Assembly: GCA_028877205.1 (NCBI GenBank)
Contig: JAPPHY010000013.1
Location: 1-33,774 of the forward strand
Length of the DNA: 33,774 nucleotides
From: Chloroflexota bacterium
GTDB taxonomy: Bacteria; Chloroflexota; Dehalococcoidia; Lucifugimonadales; UBA2985
Reading direction: 5' to 3'
How positions within the stretch are numbered: the stretch's first letter is position 1; each line of letters opens with the position of its first letter. Both the position numbers and the translations under genes were made by a program. Below, piece by piece: positions 1-7,656 of this stretch. The notes beneath the pieces were generated by a model that saw only the letters and a list, made by a program, of their open reading frames with translations, did no database searches and had not been told where the DNA came from.

Positions 1-130
1 CATCGACGACACGCTGGGCGTCATGCTGAAGTACCGTGAGGACGTGCAGATGGTGCGCGGCGAGCAGACCAGCGCGCTGCTCAACCGGGCGTTGCAGCGC
101 GGCACCCGGCGCGGTGGCAGGCGTGGCTAG
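1..130 (+). CDS. C-terminal end of a probable MoxR-type AAA+ ATPase (5' truncated)
   Basis: An open frame enters from the left edge (codons from base 2) and ends at TAG 128-130, giving about 42 residues rich in Arg near the end (RGTRRGGRRG). No domain can be recognised in so short a piece. The call rests on context: CoxE-like VWA genes are usually preceded by a MoxR/CoxD-type ATPase gene, and this frame overlaps the VWA start by 8 bases (GTGGCTAG), as expected for co-translated partners. Another upstream gene cannot be excluded. Confidence 0.5.
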   Translation, partial: IDDTLGVMLKYREDVQMVRGEQTSALLNRALQRGTRRGGRRG

Positions 131-1445
131 CGAACCGGCCGGCCACATTCTCCACAACCTGCTGCTGTTCGGCCACCTGCTCAGGCGATTGGGCCTCAAC
201 GTCCACGAAGGCCGCATGGTAGACGCCGTGCGCGTACTCGAAGACATTGGCATGACGCGCCGAGTCGACGTGTGGTCGGCGCTGCGCACGGTGCTGGTGC
301 ACCGCCGCGAAGACCTGCCTCTATTCGACGAGGCGTTCGAGGTGTTCTGGCGCCAGCGCAGGGACCGCATGTCGTCGCTCGACCTGCGCTCGATGGGCGA
401 GCAGCGCCGCTATCGCAGGGTTGAAGCCGGGCCGCCTCCACCCGGCCTGTCTTCGAACGGCTCTGACGGCGAGGCCCAGGACCCAAACGAGCAGTACGAC
501 CGCATCGACTTGACGCGGACGTTCAGCGCTCGCGAGGTGCTCCGCGAGAAGGACTTCGCCGAGTTCACGCCGGATGAGGTGCGTGAGGCTCGCCGGCTGA
601 TGGCCTCGCTCGAGTGGAATCCGGGGCTGCGCCTCACTCGCCGCCAGGAGCGCGGCCGAGGTCCTAGGCTGGACGTGCGGAGGACGCTGCGTGACAACGC
701 GCAGTTCGGAGGCGAGCCGCTTCGCCTGAAGACGCGGCGTCGAAAGGAGAAGGCGCGCCGACTGGTCGTCATCTGCGACGTGAGCGGCTCCATGGAGCGG
801 TACACGCGCATGCTGCTGCACTTCATCCACAGCCTGTACGGCGGCCTGGAGAGCCGGGTGGAGGCGTTCCTGTTTGCCACCAGGCTGACGCGCATCACGA
901 AGCAGCTGGGCCGCAGGGACATAGACGAGGCTGTGAGCGATGTCTCGAAGGCTGTGCCGGACTGGTCGGGCGGTACGCGCATAGGCGAGGCGCTCCGGGA
1001 GTTCAACTTCCGGTGGGCGCGCAGGACGCTGGGCTGGGGCTCAATCGTGCTCATCGTGTCGGACGGCTGGGACCGCGGCGAGCCTGAGGCGCTCAGCGAG
1101 GAGATGGCGCGGCTGCAGCGCAGCTGTCGCCGCCTGATCTGGCTCAACCCGCTGGCCGGAGCCGAGGACTACGAGCCGCTGACGCAGGGCATGCGGGCCG
1201 CCGCGCCCTACATCGATGACCTGCTGCCGGTGCACAACCTGGCTGCTCTGGTCGACCTGGCGCGCCACCTGAACAGCCTCGACTCAGGCCGAGCGGTCCG
1301 CCGACAGAGCCACGCGGAGGCGCCGGACGAGAGCGAGGCAGTTGCCGCGGCGGCTGCGCCGGTGCAGCGATCGTGGCACCGGGACGCCAGCCCGACGTTC
1401 CGCCACCCGATGTGGGGACGGGGTGAGGAGGGGCGGGAAGGGTAG
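123..1445 (+). CDS. CoxE-like von Willebrand factor A (VWA) domain protein
   Basis: The 440-residue product belongs to the CoxE family, whose members work with MoxR-type ATPases in metal-dependent maturation or assembly of protein complexes; the target here is unknown. The N-terminal part has the family's helical region (HILHNLLLFGHLL to REDLPLFDEAFEVFW). The C-terminal VWA domain carries the MIDAS metal site: DVSGS at about 219-223, Thr in SGGTRIGEA near 285, and Asp in VSDGWD near 314. GTG at 123 is preferred over ATG at 36. The 29 residues added by the earlier start are low-complexity Cys/Arg-rich sequence read from a different frame of the ATPase end, while homology begins just after GTG. 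The tail after residue 390 is Ala/Arg-rich and probably disordered. Confidence 0.85.
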   Translation: MASEPAGHILHNLLLFGHLLRRLGLNVHEGRMVDAVRVLEDIGMTRRVDVWSALRTVLVHRREDLPLFDEAFEVFWRQRRDRMSSLDLRSMGEQRRYRRVEAGPPPPGLSSNGSDGEAQDPNEQYDRIDLTRTFSAREVLREKDFAEFTPDEVREARRLMASLEWNPGLRLTRRQERGRGPRLDVRRTLRDNAQFGGEPLRLKTRRRKEKARRLVVICDVSGSMERYTRMLLHFIHSLYGGLESRVEAFLFATRLTRITKQLGRRDIDEAVSDVSKAVPDWSGGTRIGEALREFNFRWARRTLGWGSIVLIVSDGWDRGEPEALSEEMARLQRSCRRLIWLNPLAGAEDYEPLTQGMRAAAPYIDDLLPVHNLAALVDLARHLNSLDSGRAVRRQSHAEAPDESEAVAAAAAPVQRSWHRDASPTFRHPMWGRGEEGREG

Positions 1446-1459
1446 GGGCAGTCGCAACC

Positions 1460-2923
1460 TCAGGCGGCGGCCTGAGCGTCTTTGTCCTCTTCAACCTTCA
1501 TCAGCAGCGCCGGAACTATGGCAATCAACGCGAGGAAGCCGGAGATCATGAACAGGTTCTGGAAGACAGTCACGCCTGCCTCCACCAGTACAGCCTCCGT
1601 TTCCTCGAAGTTCGCTCCGATGCTGACGTCGGCCGTGAGGCTGTAGAAGCGCTCAATGCCCCAGGCGGAGAGGGCCGCTAGCCCCAGCGCCATTCCGACC
1701 ATGCGAGATGCGGTGACCAGCGACGCCGTCGCTCCCCAGTAGTCGCTTGGCGCGGCGCTCAGTGCGCTGACGCCAATGGGCGGGATGACTAGGCCGAATC
1801 CAAGCCCCGCCGTGACCAGGGGCAGGGTGAGCCGGAGCTCACCGATCTCCCTTTCCCAGCCGCTCATGAACAGCAGACCGGTGCCCATCAGTGCAAGGCC
1901 GACTATGCACACCTCTCTGACCCCTGTCCAGCGCAGAATGTAACCGCCAACCAGCGCTCCAACCGGAATGGCTGCGGTGAGCCGCACCAGGCTTAGTGCG
2001 CTTTCCAGCGGCCCTCTCTCCATCACGGTGCCGGCCATGAGAGGCACGCACACCAGGGCCATTATCAGAGCGATTCCCACCAGGAACTGGGCGATGTTGG
2101 ACGTCAGGAACGCCCTCGACGTGTAGAGGAAGGATGCCAGCAGGGGCTGGATGGCCCTTCTTTCCACGGCGATGAGTATACCGACGAGCACAACCCCCGC
2201 TCCTAGCGTCAGATAAGGGTACACGGAGTCTGCGGTGAAGATGCTCCTCTGCGCGAGCCCCAACGACAGCACCGTGAGCGCCCCGCCGAGGGCCAACGCG
2301 CCCGCCCAGTCCATCCGGGCGGCCGGATTCGGGCGGTTGGGCAGGATTGCCATCAACCCAATCAGGATGAGGCTCTGGGGCACGTCGAACCAGAATATCC
2401 ACCGCCAGCCGATCCATTCGATGATGGTGCCGCCGTATAGAGGCCCCACCACCGACCCGGCCTCCGCGGAGGCTGCCACCAGTCCAATCGCAAGCCCTCG
2501 CCTCTCCGCTGATACGACCGCCACGGCCATCGCAAGCCCGATGGGCACCGTGGCTCCACCGCCCACGGCCTGTATCACCCGGGCGGGTATTATCCAGGTG
2601 AAGTCCGGCGCCATTGCCACGAGCGCCGACCCAACGGCGAATATGATCAGCGATACCTGGAACATCTTGACGCGGCCGTACACGTCCGAGAGGCGCCCCA
2701 CGAGAGGCATGGCCACGGTGTAGCTGATCAGGTATCCCGTTATGATCCATGACGCCTTGTCCAGATCAGTGAGGGGAATCTCCAGGTCCACCATGACCAG
2801 CGGGAGCGCGGCAACAACCACCGTCTGGTCGAGAGCGGTCGAGAACACTCCCAGGCACAGGATGGTCAGTATGGCCGTCTGGGATGAGCCCCAGCGAACG
2901 AGGGTGGACCTCACGCCGCTCAC
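1460..2923 (-). CDS. MFS exporter, DHA2 (14-helix, EmrB/QacA/P55-like) family
   Basis: This is a 487-residue integral membrane protein of the major facilitator superfamily, DHA2 drug:H+ antiporter type. Hydrophobic segments run the whole length, compatible with 14 helices. Visible family signatures are LDQTVVVAALP in helix 1, motif A as GRLSDVYGRVKMF between helices 2 and 3, and GSVVGPLYGG resembling motif C in helix 5. The start is GTG at 2923-2921, inside a GTGA overlap with the stop of the upstream lipoprotein gene, so the two are translationally coupled. That pairing resembles the mycobacterial lprG-Rv1410c (P55) operon, in which the lipoprotein and exporter move triacylglycerides and other lipids from the membrane. 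Lipid export is therefore as likely as drug export; the substrate is inference. Confidence 0.9.
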   Translation of the reverse strand: MSGVRSTLVRWGSSQTAILTILCLGVFSTALDQTVVVAALPLVMVDLEIPLTDLDKASWIITGYLISYTVAMPLVGRLSDVYGRVKMFQVSLIIFAVGSALVAMAPDFTWIIPARVIQAVGGGATVPIGLAMAVAVVSAERRGLAIGLVAASAEAGSVVGPLYGGTIIEWIGWRWIFWFDVPQSLILIGLMAILPNRPNPAARMDWAGALALGGALTVLSLGLAQRSIFTADSVYPYLTLGAGVVLVGILIAVERRAIQPLLASFLYTSRAFLTSNIAQFLVGIALIMALVCVPLMAGTVMERGPLESALSLVRLTAAIPVGALVGGYILRWTGVREVCIVGLALMGTGLLFMSGWEREIGELRLTLPLVTAGLGFGLVIPPIGVSALSAAPSDYWGATASLVTASRMVGMALGLAALSAWGIERFYSLTADVSIGANFEETEAVLVEAGVTVFQNLFMISGFLALIAIVPALLMKVEEDKDAQAAA

Positions 2924-3669
2924 TGGCCGGAGGCTGAATCCGGAAGCTGGATGTCCACCGGCACGTTGATGTCCTCCACGGTCAGGAGGCGGGTGGTCTC
3001 GGGCGCGTCTTCGTCGTAGATCTGGCCCGCCAGCCTCAATTGCCTCAGCACGAGCTCATTCTCGTCGATCCAGAAGGTCAGCGTGACCGGATGGCCCGGA
3101 TTCGCAGTCGTGATTAGAGGCAGCAGGGCCTCCGAGTCGATGACGCCCTCAACCCTGATGGTCTGCGCTCCCTGCACTTCCTCGCGGCCGACCATCGCCA
3201 CGTCCTGGATGGTGTCGGGCAGGCCGGCGAAGACCGTACCCATGCCCGCGAAGTTGAAGGGCACCTGGTCAGGAGGCAACGGGTTCCACGGCGCATCATC
3301 AGACAGCTTGATGAAGGCCTGGTCTCCTACCTTCACAATCTGGATCCTTACGAATCCGAACAGGGGAGCCACCACTTCGACTTTCATAATCAGGCTGTCA
3401 GGCGCCTTGACCTGCGCTTCCATGCTCTTGAAGGTGGTGCCGAAGAACTTGGCCCCCGTCTCCGTCTCGTCTATCATGCCGAACTTTGCCGTGTTCATGG
3501 CCGCTACGTTCTGCCCCACGGTCGCGATGAAGTCCTCGGCCCTTGGTGTTGGAGTGGGCTCAATCGTTGGAGTGGGTGTGGGCTCTTCCTCGCACGCAGC
3601 GGCCAGCAGCAGTGAACAGATCAACAACGCAGCTAGGGACAGCATGCGGGCAGGGGTGGTGAATCTCAT
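2920..3669 (-). CDS. LppX/LprAFG-like lipoprotein
   Basis: The product is 249 residues with an N-terminal signal (hydrophobic LSLAALLICSLLLAAAC) ending in a lipobox-like LAAAC, so Cys26 is probably lipidated. It is followed by an acidic Pro-Thr linker (PTPTPTIEPTPTP). The mature domain has alternating strands and phrases such as KAPDSLIMKVEV, VGDQAFIKLSDDAPW, GREEVQGAQTIRVEG and TLTFWIDENELVLRQLRLAG, typical of LppX_LprAFG folds that hold lipids in a hydrophobic cavity. It is the first gene of an operon with the DHA2 exporter (4-base overlap). A GAGGAGA Shine-Dalgarno precedes ATG 3669. Family membership is by eye from the fold-like pattern; a related outer-leaflet lipoprotein family is the main alternative. 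Confidence 0.75.
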   Translation of the reverse strand: MRFTTPARMLSLAALLICSLLLAAACEEEPTPTPTIEPTPTPRAEDFIATVGQNVAAMNTAKFGMIDETETGAKFFGTTFKSMEAQVKAPDSLIMKVEVVAPLFGFVRIQIVKVGDQAFIKLSDDAPWNPLPPDQVPFNFAGMGTVFAGLPDTIQDVAMVGREEVQGAQTIRVEGVIDSEALLPLITTANPGHPVTLTFWIDENELVLRQLRLAGQIYDEDAPETTRLLTVEDINVPVDIQLPDSASGQ

Positions 3670-3728
3670 GGGGTGTTCTCCTCAGGCTGGCGGGTCCCCG
3701 ACGGTACGACGCAAAAGGATGCGGGGCT

Positions 3729-3757
3729 ATCCTACTATGTAGGCAGTGGCGACGCAA
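3729..3757 (-). promoter_or_regulatory. Candidate promoter of the lipoprotein-exporter operon
   Basis: On the minus strand, TTGCGT (3757-3752), a 17-base spacer and TAGGAT (3734-3729) form a sigma-70-like pair about 60 bases upstream of the lipoprotein start. The -10 box lies within a small dyad, CCTAC-TAT-GTAGG, at 3731-3743, which could be an operator. Matches are moderate (3/6 and 4/6). Confidence 0.35.
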
Positions 3758-3915
3758 GCGCAGCGCCTCTCAATGCCGTCTTCTCAGAGCGACGTTGCTC
3801 TACTATGAACGGCCTCGTGTTCCAAGCCATTGCTGGGCCGCGCTCTGAGATGATAAAGTCTGCCCTTGGAGCATGGCGGTTGTTCAAAATGCTGCATAAC
3901 GCGGAGGAAAGTTTG

Positions 3916-5115
3916 ATGATTCGAGTTGCGCAACTCGCCCTTCTGCTCACAGCGTGCTTCCTGCTGTCGGCCTGCGCCACAGGGGAGAAGGTGATCAAGA
4001 TTGGCGCGGCCGTCAGCGAATCGGGCAGGTACGCCCAGGAGGGCAACCTCACCAGGCAAGGTTACCTGCTATGGGAGGAGTGGGTCAACGAGCGCGGCGG
4101 CATTGACGTCGGCGGCGAGAAGTACGAGGTCGAGCTGATCATGTACGATGATCGGAGCGACCCGGACAGGACCGCCGAGCTGGTCGCACAGCTCATCGAC
4201 GAGGACGAGGTCGACTTCATACTCGGGCCCTACAGCTCGACATTGACGCAGCCGGCCATCGAGGTGGCCGAGAACCGGGGTGTCATACTGGTCGAGGCCA
4301 CAGGTGCGTCGGAAAGGCTCTTCGAGCAGTCCTTCGAGAATCTGTTCGCCGTGATGACTCCTGCCGGAAGCTACACCGAGTCTGCCTTGCGCTTGCTCGC
4401 CGACCTGGGCGCTAAGTCGGTTGTCATCGCCTACGCGGACGCTCTCTTCCCCATGAGTGTGGCCGAGGGCGCGGAGGCGTGGGCCAAGCAATATGGCATG
4501 GATGTACTGGCAGTGGAGGGATATCCCCAGGACGTGACCGACGTAAGCGGCATTGTGTCCAGATTCAAGGCCCTGGAACCGGACGTCTTCGTGGGAGGCG
4601 GTTATTTCAACGACACCGTCCTCTTTGTGCGGGCGTCCAAGGAACTGGACTTCAACCCCAAGGCGACGGTGATGACCGTGGGGCCAACGAACCCGGCCCT
4701 GATCGATGAAGTTGGAGCGGATGCGAACTACCTGGTGGGTCCCACGCAGTGGGAGCCCTCCATGAGCTACAGGGGCGATTACTTTGGCTCTGCATCCGAC
4801 TACGCGGAGCTATTCCGCCAAAAGTGGGGCGAGCTTCCGGTCTACCAGTCGGCCAGTTCGACGGCTGCGGCTCTGGCGCTTCAGCTTGCTATCGAGGCCG
4901 CGGGTTCCCTGGACTCCGCGGCCGTGAGGGCCGCTCTGCGCAACCTGGACACGGATACATACTACGGCCCGATCAGCTTTGACGCATACGGCAAGAACAC
5001 GGCGAAGCCCATGGGCGCAATCCAGATCCAGGACGGCAAGGTGCTGGTGGTCGCCCCCGTAGACGCCGCCGCTGCCGAGGTGGTGTTCCCCGCGCCAGGC
5101 TGGGAGGACCGCTGA
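3916..5115 (+). CDS. Branched-chain amino acid-type ABC transporter substrate-binding lipoprotein
   Basis: The 399-residue product is a periplasmic-binding-protein type I protein (LivJ/Peripla_BP_6 family), likely tethered to the outer face of the membrane. It has a signal peptide with lipobox LSAC (LLLTACFLLSAC) and then the family opening KVIKIGAAVSESGRYAQEGN. Other family features are YDDRSDPDRTAELVAQLIDEDEVDFILGPYSS, VILVEATGASE, and the second-lobe phrases SVVIAYADALFP and ALEPDVFVGGGYFNDT. ATG 3916 was chosen because GGAGG (3903-3907) sits 8 bases before it and the signal peptide begins there; longer frames to 3673 add sequence without homology. No permease or ATPase gene of this transporter type is nearby, so it is an orphan binding protein. 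The ligand cannot be told; amide or amino acid ligands are typical. Confidence 0.9.
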   Translation: MIRVAQLALLLTACFLLSACATGEKVIKIGAAVSESGRYAQEGNLTRQGYLLWEEWVNERGGIDVGGEKYEVELIMYDDRSDPDRTAELVAQLIDEDEVDFILGPYSSTLTQPAIEVAENRGVILVEATGASERLFEQSFENLFAVMTPAGSYTESALRLLADLGAKSVVIAYADALFPMSVAEGAEAWAKQYGMDVLAVEGYPQDVTDVSGIVSRFKALEPDVFVGGGYFNDTVLFVRASKELDFNPKATVMTVGPTNPALIDEVGADANYLVGPTQWEPSMSYRGDYFGSASDYAELFRQKWGELPVYQSASSTAAALALQLAIEAAGSLDSAAVRAALRNLDTDTYYGPISFDAYGKNTAKPMGAIQIQDGKVLVVAPVDAAAAEVVFPAPGWEDR

Positions 5116-5177
5116 GCGGAGCGACGCCGTAGCCTGAGCCGGTCGCCGGTGCTTGGTCGTCAGGCGTGGGGCTGCTC

Positions 5178-5206
5178 TTGACACACAGTGCTTTCCATGT
5201 TAGATT
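5178..5206 (+). promoter_or_regulatory. Sigma-70-type promoter of the tRNA-Lys/tRNA-Leu pair
   Basis: A perfect TTGACA -35 box (5178-5183) is followed by a 17-base spacer and TAGATT (5201-5206). Transcription would begin near 5213, about 35 bases before tRNA-Lys. This is among the best promoter matches in the window and fits stable RNA genes. Confidence 0.7.
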
Positions 5207-5246
5207 CGCGTGAATCTGGGAGGATGCTTTCTGAAGGAGGGCATAG

Positions 5247-5319
<73 letters not shown>

Positions 5320-5330
5320 CGAAATTCGTA

Positions 5331-5412
5331 GGGGAAGTGTCGGAACTGGCAGACGAGCATGACTTAGGATCATGTGCCGCAAGGCGTAGGAGTTCGAGTC
5401 TCCTCTTCCCCA
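5331..5412 (+). tRNA. tRNA-Leu (anticodon TAG)
   Basis: An 82-base class II cloverleaf with acceptor stem GGGGAAG/CTTCCCC, anticodon stem CATGA/TCATG with loop CTTAGGA (anticodon TAG), a long variable arm with a GCC/GGC stem, and a T arm around GTTCGAGTC. The discriminator is A at 5412 and CCA is not encoded. It lies 11 bases after tRNA-Lys and is probably in the same transcript. Confidence 0.96.
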
Positions 5413-5515
5413 GGAGCAAGTGAAGACCTAGAACCCCTCGCAGGAAGCCCGACCCGGCACGCTTGGTTGGCGCCGACTACCTCGGCAAGTCCAAGACTTA
5501 AAGGAGGAGGAGAAA

Positions 5516-6505
5516 GTGGCCAAGCTTCTTGAGGTCAAAGACCTCGCAACCTACTTCTTCACGCCGGAAGGCGTGGTCAAGGCGGTGGACGGTATCACCT
5601 ATGACCTCGAAGAAGGTGAGATTCTGGGCTTGGTGGGAGAGAGCGGGTGCGGGAAGAGCGTGAGCGCGCTGTCTCTTATGCGCCTCATCCAGAACCCCGG
5701 CAGGAACGTCGCAGGCTCGGTGATGTTCAACGGCCAGGACCTGCTCACCCTGGAGGATGAAGACATGCGCCACATACGTGGCAAGGACATGTCCATGATC
5801 TTCCAGGAGCCCATGACCTCCCTCAACCCGGTGCTCACCATCGGGCGGCAGCTTACGGAGGCCCTTCAGCTGCACCTGGGGATGGACAAGGAAGCGGCGG
5901 AAAATCGGGCGGGCGAGCTCCTCCTCATGGTCGGCATACCTGAGGGTGACAGGCGGCTCAGGGACTATCCTCACCAGTTCAGCGGCGGTATGCGCCAGAG
6001 GGTGATGATTGCCATGGCGCTCAGCTGCAACCCCAAGATGCTCATCGCCGACGAGCCCACCACCGCTCTTGACGTGACCATTCAGGCGCAGATCCTTGAG
6101 CTGGTGCAGCGACTTGGCCGTGAGCTGGGCACTGCGGTGCTCATCATCACCCACAACCTGGGTGTGGTGGCCCGCTACGCTGACCGGGTCAACGTGATGT
6201 ACGCCGGCAAGATCATCGAGCGCGGCACATCTCGCGAGATATACGGCAATCCACGTCATCCCTACACCATCGGCCTGCTGGCATCCGTGCCTCGCCTGGA
6301 CGAGCCTCGCAAGGAGCAGCTGGACCCCATCGAGGGCCTGCCTCCTGACCTGATCGCCCTGCCGGCGGGCTGTGCCTTCCGCGCCAGGTGCAGGTTCGCA
6401 ATCGACAAGTGCGCAACGGAAATCCCTCCGTTGGTGGAAGTATCCGAAGGCCATACGGCAGCCTGCTGGGTCTCCGATCAGCTGGGCGCCCAGGCTAGAA
6501 GCTAG
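5516..6505 (+). CDS. Oligopeptide/dipeptide ABC transporter ATPase, OppD/DppD type
   Basis: A 329-residue cytoplasmic ATPase that would power peptide uptake together with the following OppF-type subunit. Walker A is GESGCGKS near residues 41-48, the Q-loop is in [13 protein letters not shown], the ABC signature is [15 protein letters not shown], Walker B is [13 protein letters not shown] and the switch His is in IITHNLGVV. The C-terminal extension has the oligopeptide-transporter Cys pattern ([14 protein letters not shown]), which in DppD/DppF binds an iron-sulfur cluster. The start is GTG at 5516 with a strong GGAGGAGG 6 bases upstream. No permease genes are in the window, so the ATPase pair must serve membrane subunits encoded elsewhere. 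Confidence 0.93.
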   Translation: MAKLLEVKDLATYFFTPEGVVKAVDGITYDLEEGEILGLVGESGCGKSVSALSLMRLIQNPGRNVAGSVMFNGQDLLTLEDEDMRHIRGKDMSMIFQEPMTSLNPVLTIGRQLTEALQLHLGMDKEAAENRAGELLLMVGIPEGDRRLRDYPHQFSGGMRQRVMIAMALSCNPKMLIADEPTTALDVTIQAQILELVQRLGRELGTAVLIITHNLGVVARYADRVNVMYAGKIIERGTSREIYGNPRHPYTIGLLASVPRLDEPRKEQLDPIEGLPPDLIALPAGCAFRARCRFAIDKCATEIPPLVEVSEGHTAACWVSDQLGAQARS

Positions 6506-6513
6506 GAGGCAGC

Positions 6514-7527
6514 GTGCAAGACGATAGTGTTCTGCTAAACGTAGAAAACCTGGTGAAGTACTTCCCTGTGCGAAGGGGTATCGTCATCCAGCGTCACGTG
6601 GCCGACGTAAAGGCCGTGGACGACATCAGCTTCTTCATCCGCAAGGGTGAGACGCTGGGTATGGTGGGCGAGAGCGGTTGCGGAAAGACTACCGCGGCCC
6701 GCACCATCCTTCAGCTGTACCGCCCGACTTCCGGCGTGGTGGAGTTCGAGGGGACGGACCTCGCAGTCACCAAGGGCAAGGAGCTCCGCCTGATGCGCCG
6801 GAAGATGCAGATGATCTTCCAGGACCCCTATGGCTCGCTCAACCCCCGCATGAACTGCGGCAACATCATCGGCGAGCCGCTGATCGTCCACAAGATTACC
6901 TCTGGCCGCGGCGAGTACCGCGACCGAGTGGCTGAGCTGCTCACCACCGTGGGTCTCAGCCCGTACATGGCAAGCCGGTTCCCGCACGAGTTCTCCGGCG
7001 GTCAGCGGCAGCGCATCGGCGTGGCGAGGGCCCTTGCGGTTCGGCCGAGCTTCATCGCCTGTGACGAGCCGGTGTCGGCGCTGGACGTGTCCATTCAGGC
7101 ACAGCTGGTCAACCTGCTGGAGGAACTCCAAGCGCAGTTCGACCTGACGTACCTGTTCGTGGCCCACGACCTCTCGGTGGTGCGCCACATCAGCGACCGC
7201 ATCGTGGTGATGTACCTGGGCAAGATCGCCGAGATCGCCAACCGCGATGAGCTGTACGAGAACCCGTTGCATCCCTACACCAAGGCGCTCATCTCCGCAG
7301 TGCCAATTCCCGACCCGCTGGTGGAGGCACAGCGCGAGCGCATAGTGCTGACGGGCGACGTGCCCAGCCCGCTGCGCCCGCCCGCCGGCTGCGTTTTCCA
7401 CCCGCGCTGCCCCATCGCAGTTGACGACTGCGCGGGAGTGCATTCGGAAGGGCTATCGAACGAGCGCGGCGTGCCGGAGCTGCGGGAGGTCTCGCCGGAC
7501 CACTGGGTGTCCTGCATCCGAGTGTAA
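6514..7527 (+). CDS. Oligopeptide/dipeptide ABC transporter ATPase, OppF/DppF type
   Basis: A 337-residue ATPase, partner of the preceding OppD-type subunit. Walker A is GESGCGKTT, the Q-loop is [14 protein letters not shown], the signature is [15 protein letters not shown], Walker B is [13 protein letters not shown] and the switch region is [12 protein letters not shown]. The C-terminal Cys pattern ([14 protein letters not shown]) is also present. The start is GTG at 6514; its Shine-Dalgarno AGGAGG overlaps the TAG stop of the upstream gene, so the pair is coupled. The final segment diverges from the usual length by about ten residues. A strong hairpin terminator follows. Confidence 0.93.
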   Translation: MQDDSVLLNVENLVKYFPVRRGIVIQRHVADVKAVDDISFFIRKGETLGMVGESGCGKTTAARTILQLYRPTSGVVEFEGTDLAVTKGKELRLMRRKMQMIFQDPYGSLNPRMNCGNIIGEPLIVHKITSGRGEYRDRVAELLTTVGLSPYMASRFPHEFSGGQRQRIGVARALAVRPSFIACDEPVSALDVSIQAQLVNLLEELQAQFDLTYLFVAHDLSVVRHISDRIVVMYLGKIAEIANRDELYENPLHPYTKALISAVPIPDPLVEAQRERIVLTGDVPSPLRPPAGCVFHPRCPIAVDDCAGVHSEGLSNERGVPELREVSPDHWVSCIRV

Positions 7528-7554
7528 GCCACCGGCAACAGAGCCGAGACGAAG

Positions 7555-7596
7555 GAATCGCGGGGGAGCCGAGCTGCTCCTCCGCGATTCTGCTTT
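7555..7596. terminator. Rho-independent terminator between convergent opp genes
   Basis: GAATCGCGG (7555-7563) pairs with CCGCGATTC (7581-7589), extended inward by GGAG/CTCC with one bulged base. TGCTTTT follows on the plus strand. It ends the oppD-oppF transcript and may also stop transcription from the convergent binding-protein gene. Confidence 0.8.
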
Positions 7597-7656
7597 TCAG
7601 GGTGGATTGAGGCGAAGGCCGCGCGGGCGGTTAGGCAGTCTGTATGGCAGCTGCTA

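Noticed and set aside
36-122. N-terminal extension of the VWA protein to ATG 36
   Set aside because: These 29 codons overlap the end of the upstream gene in another frame and give no CoxE-like sequence; GTG 123 is the better start.
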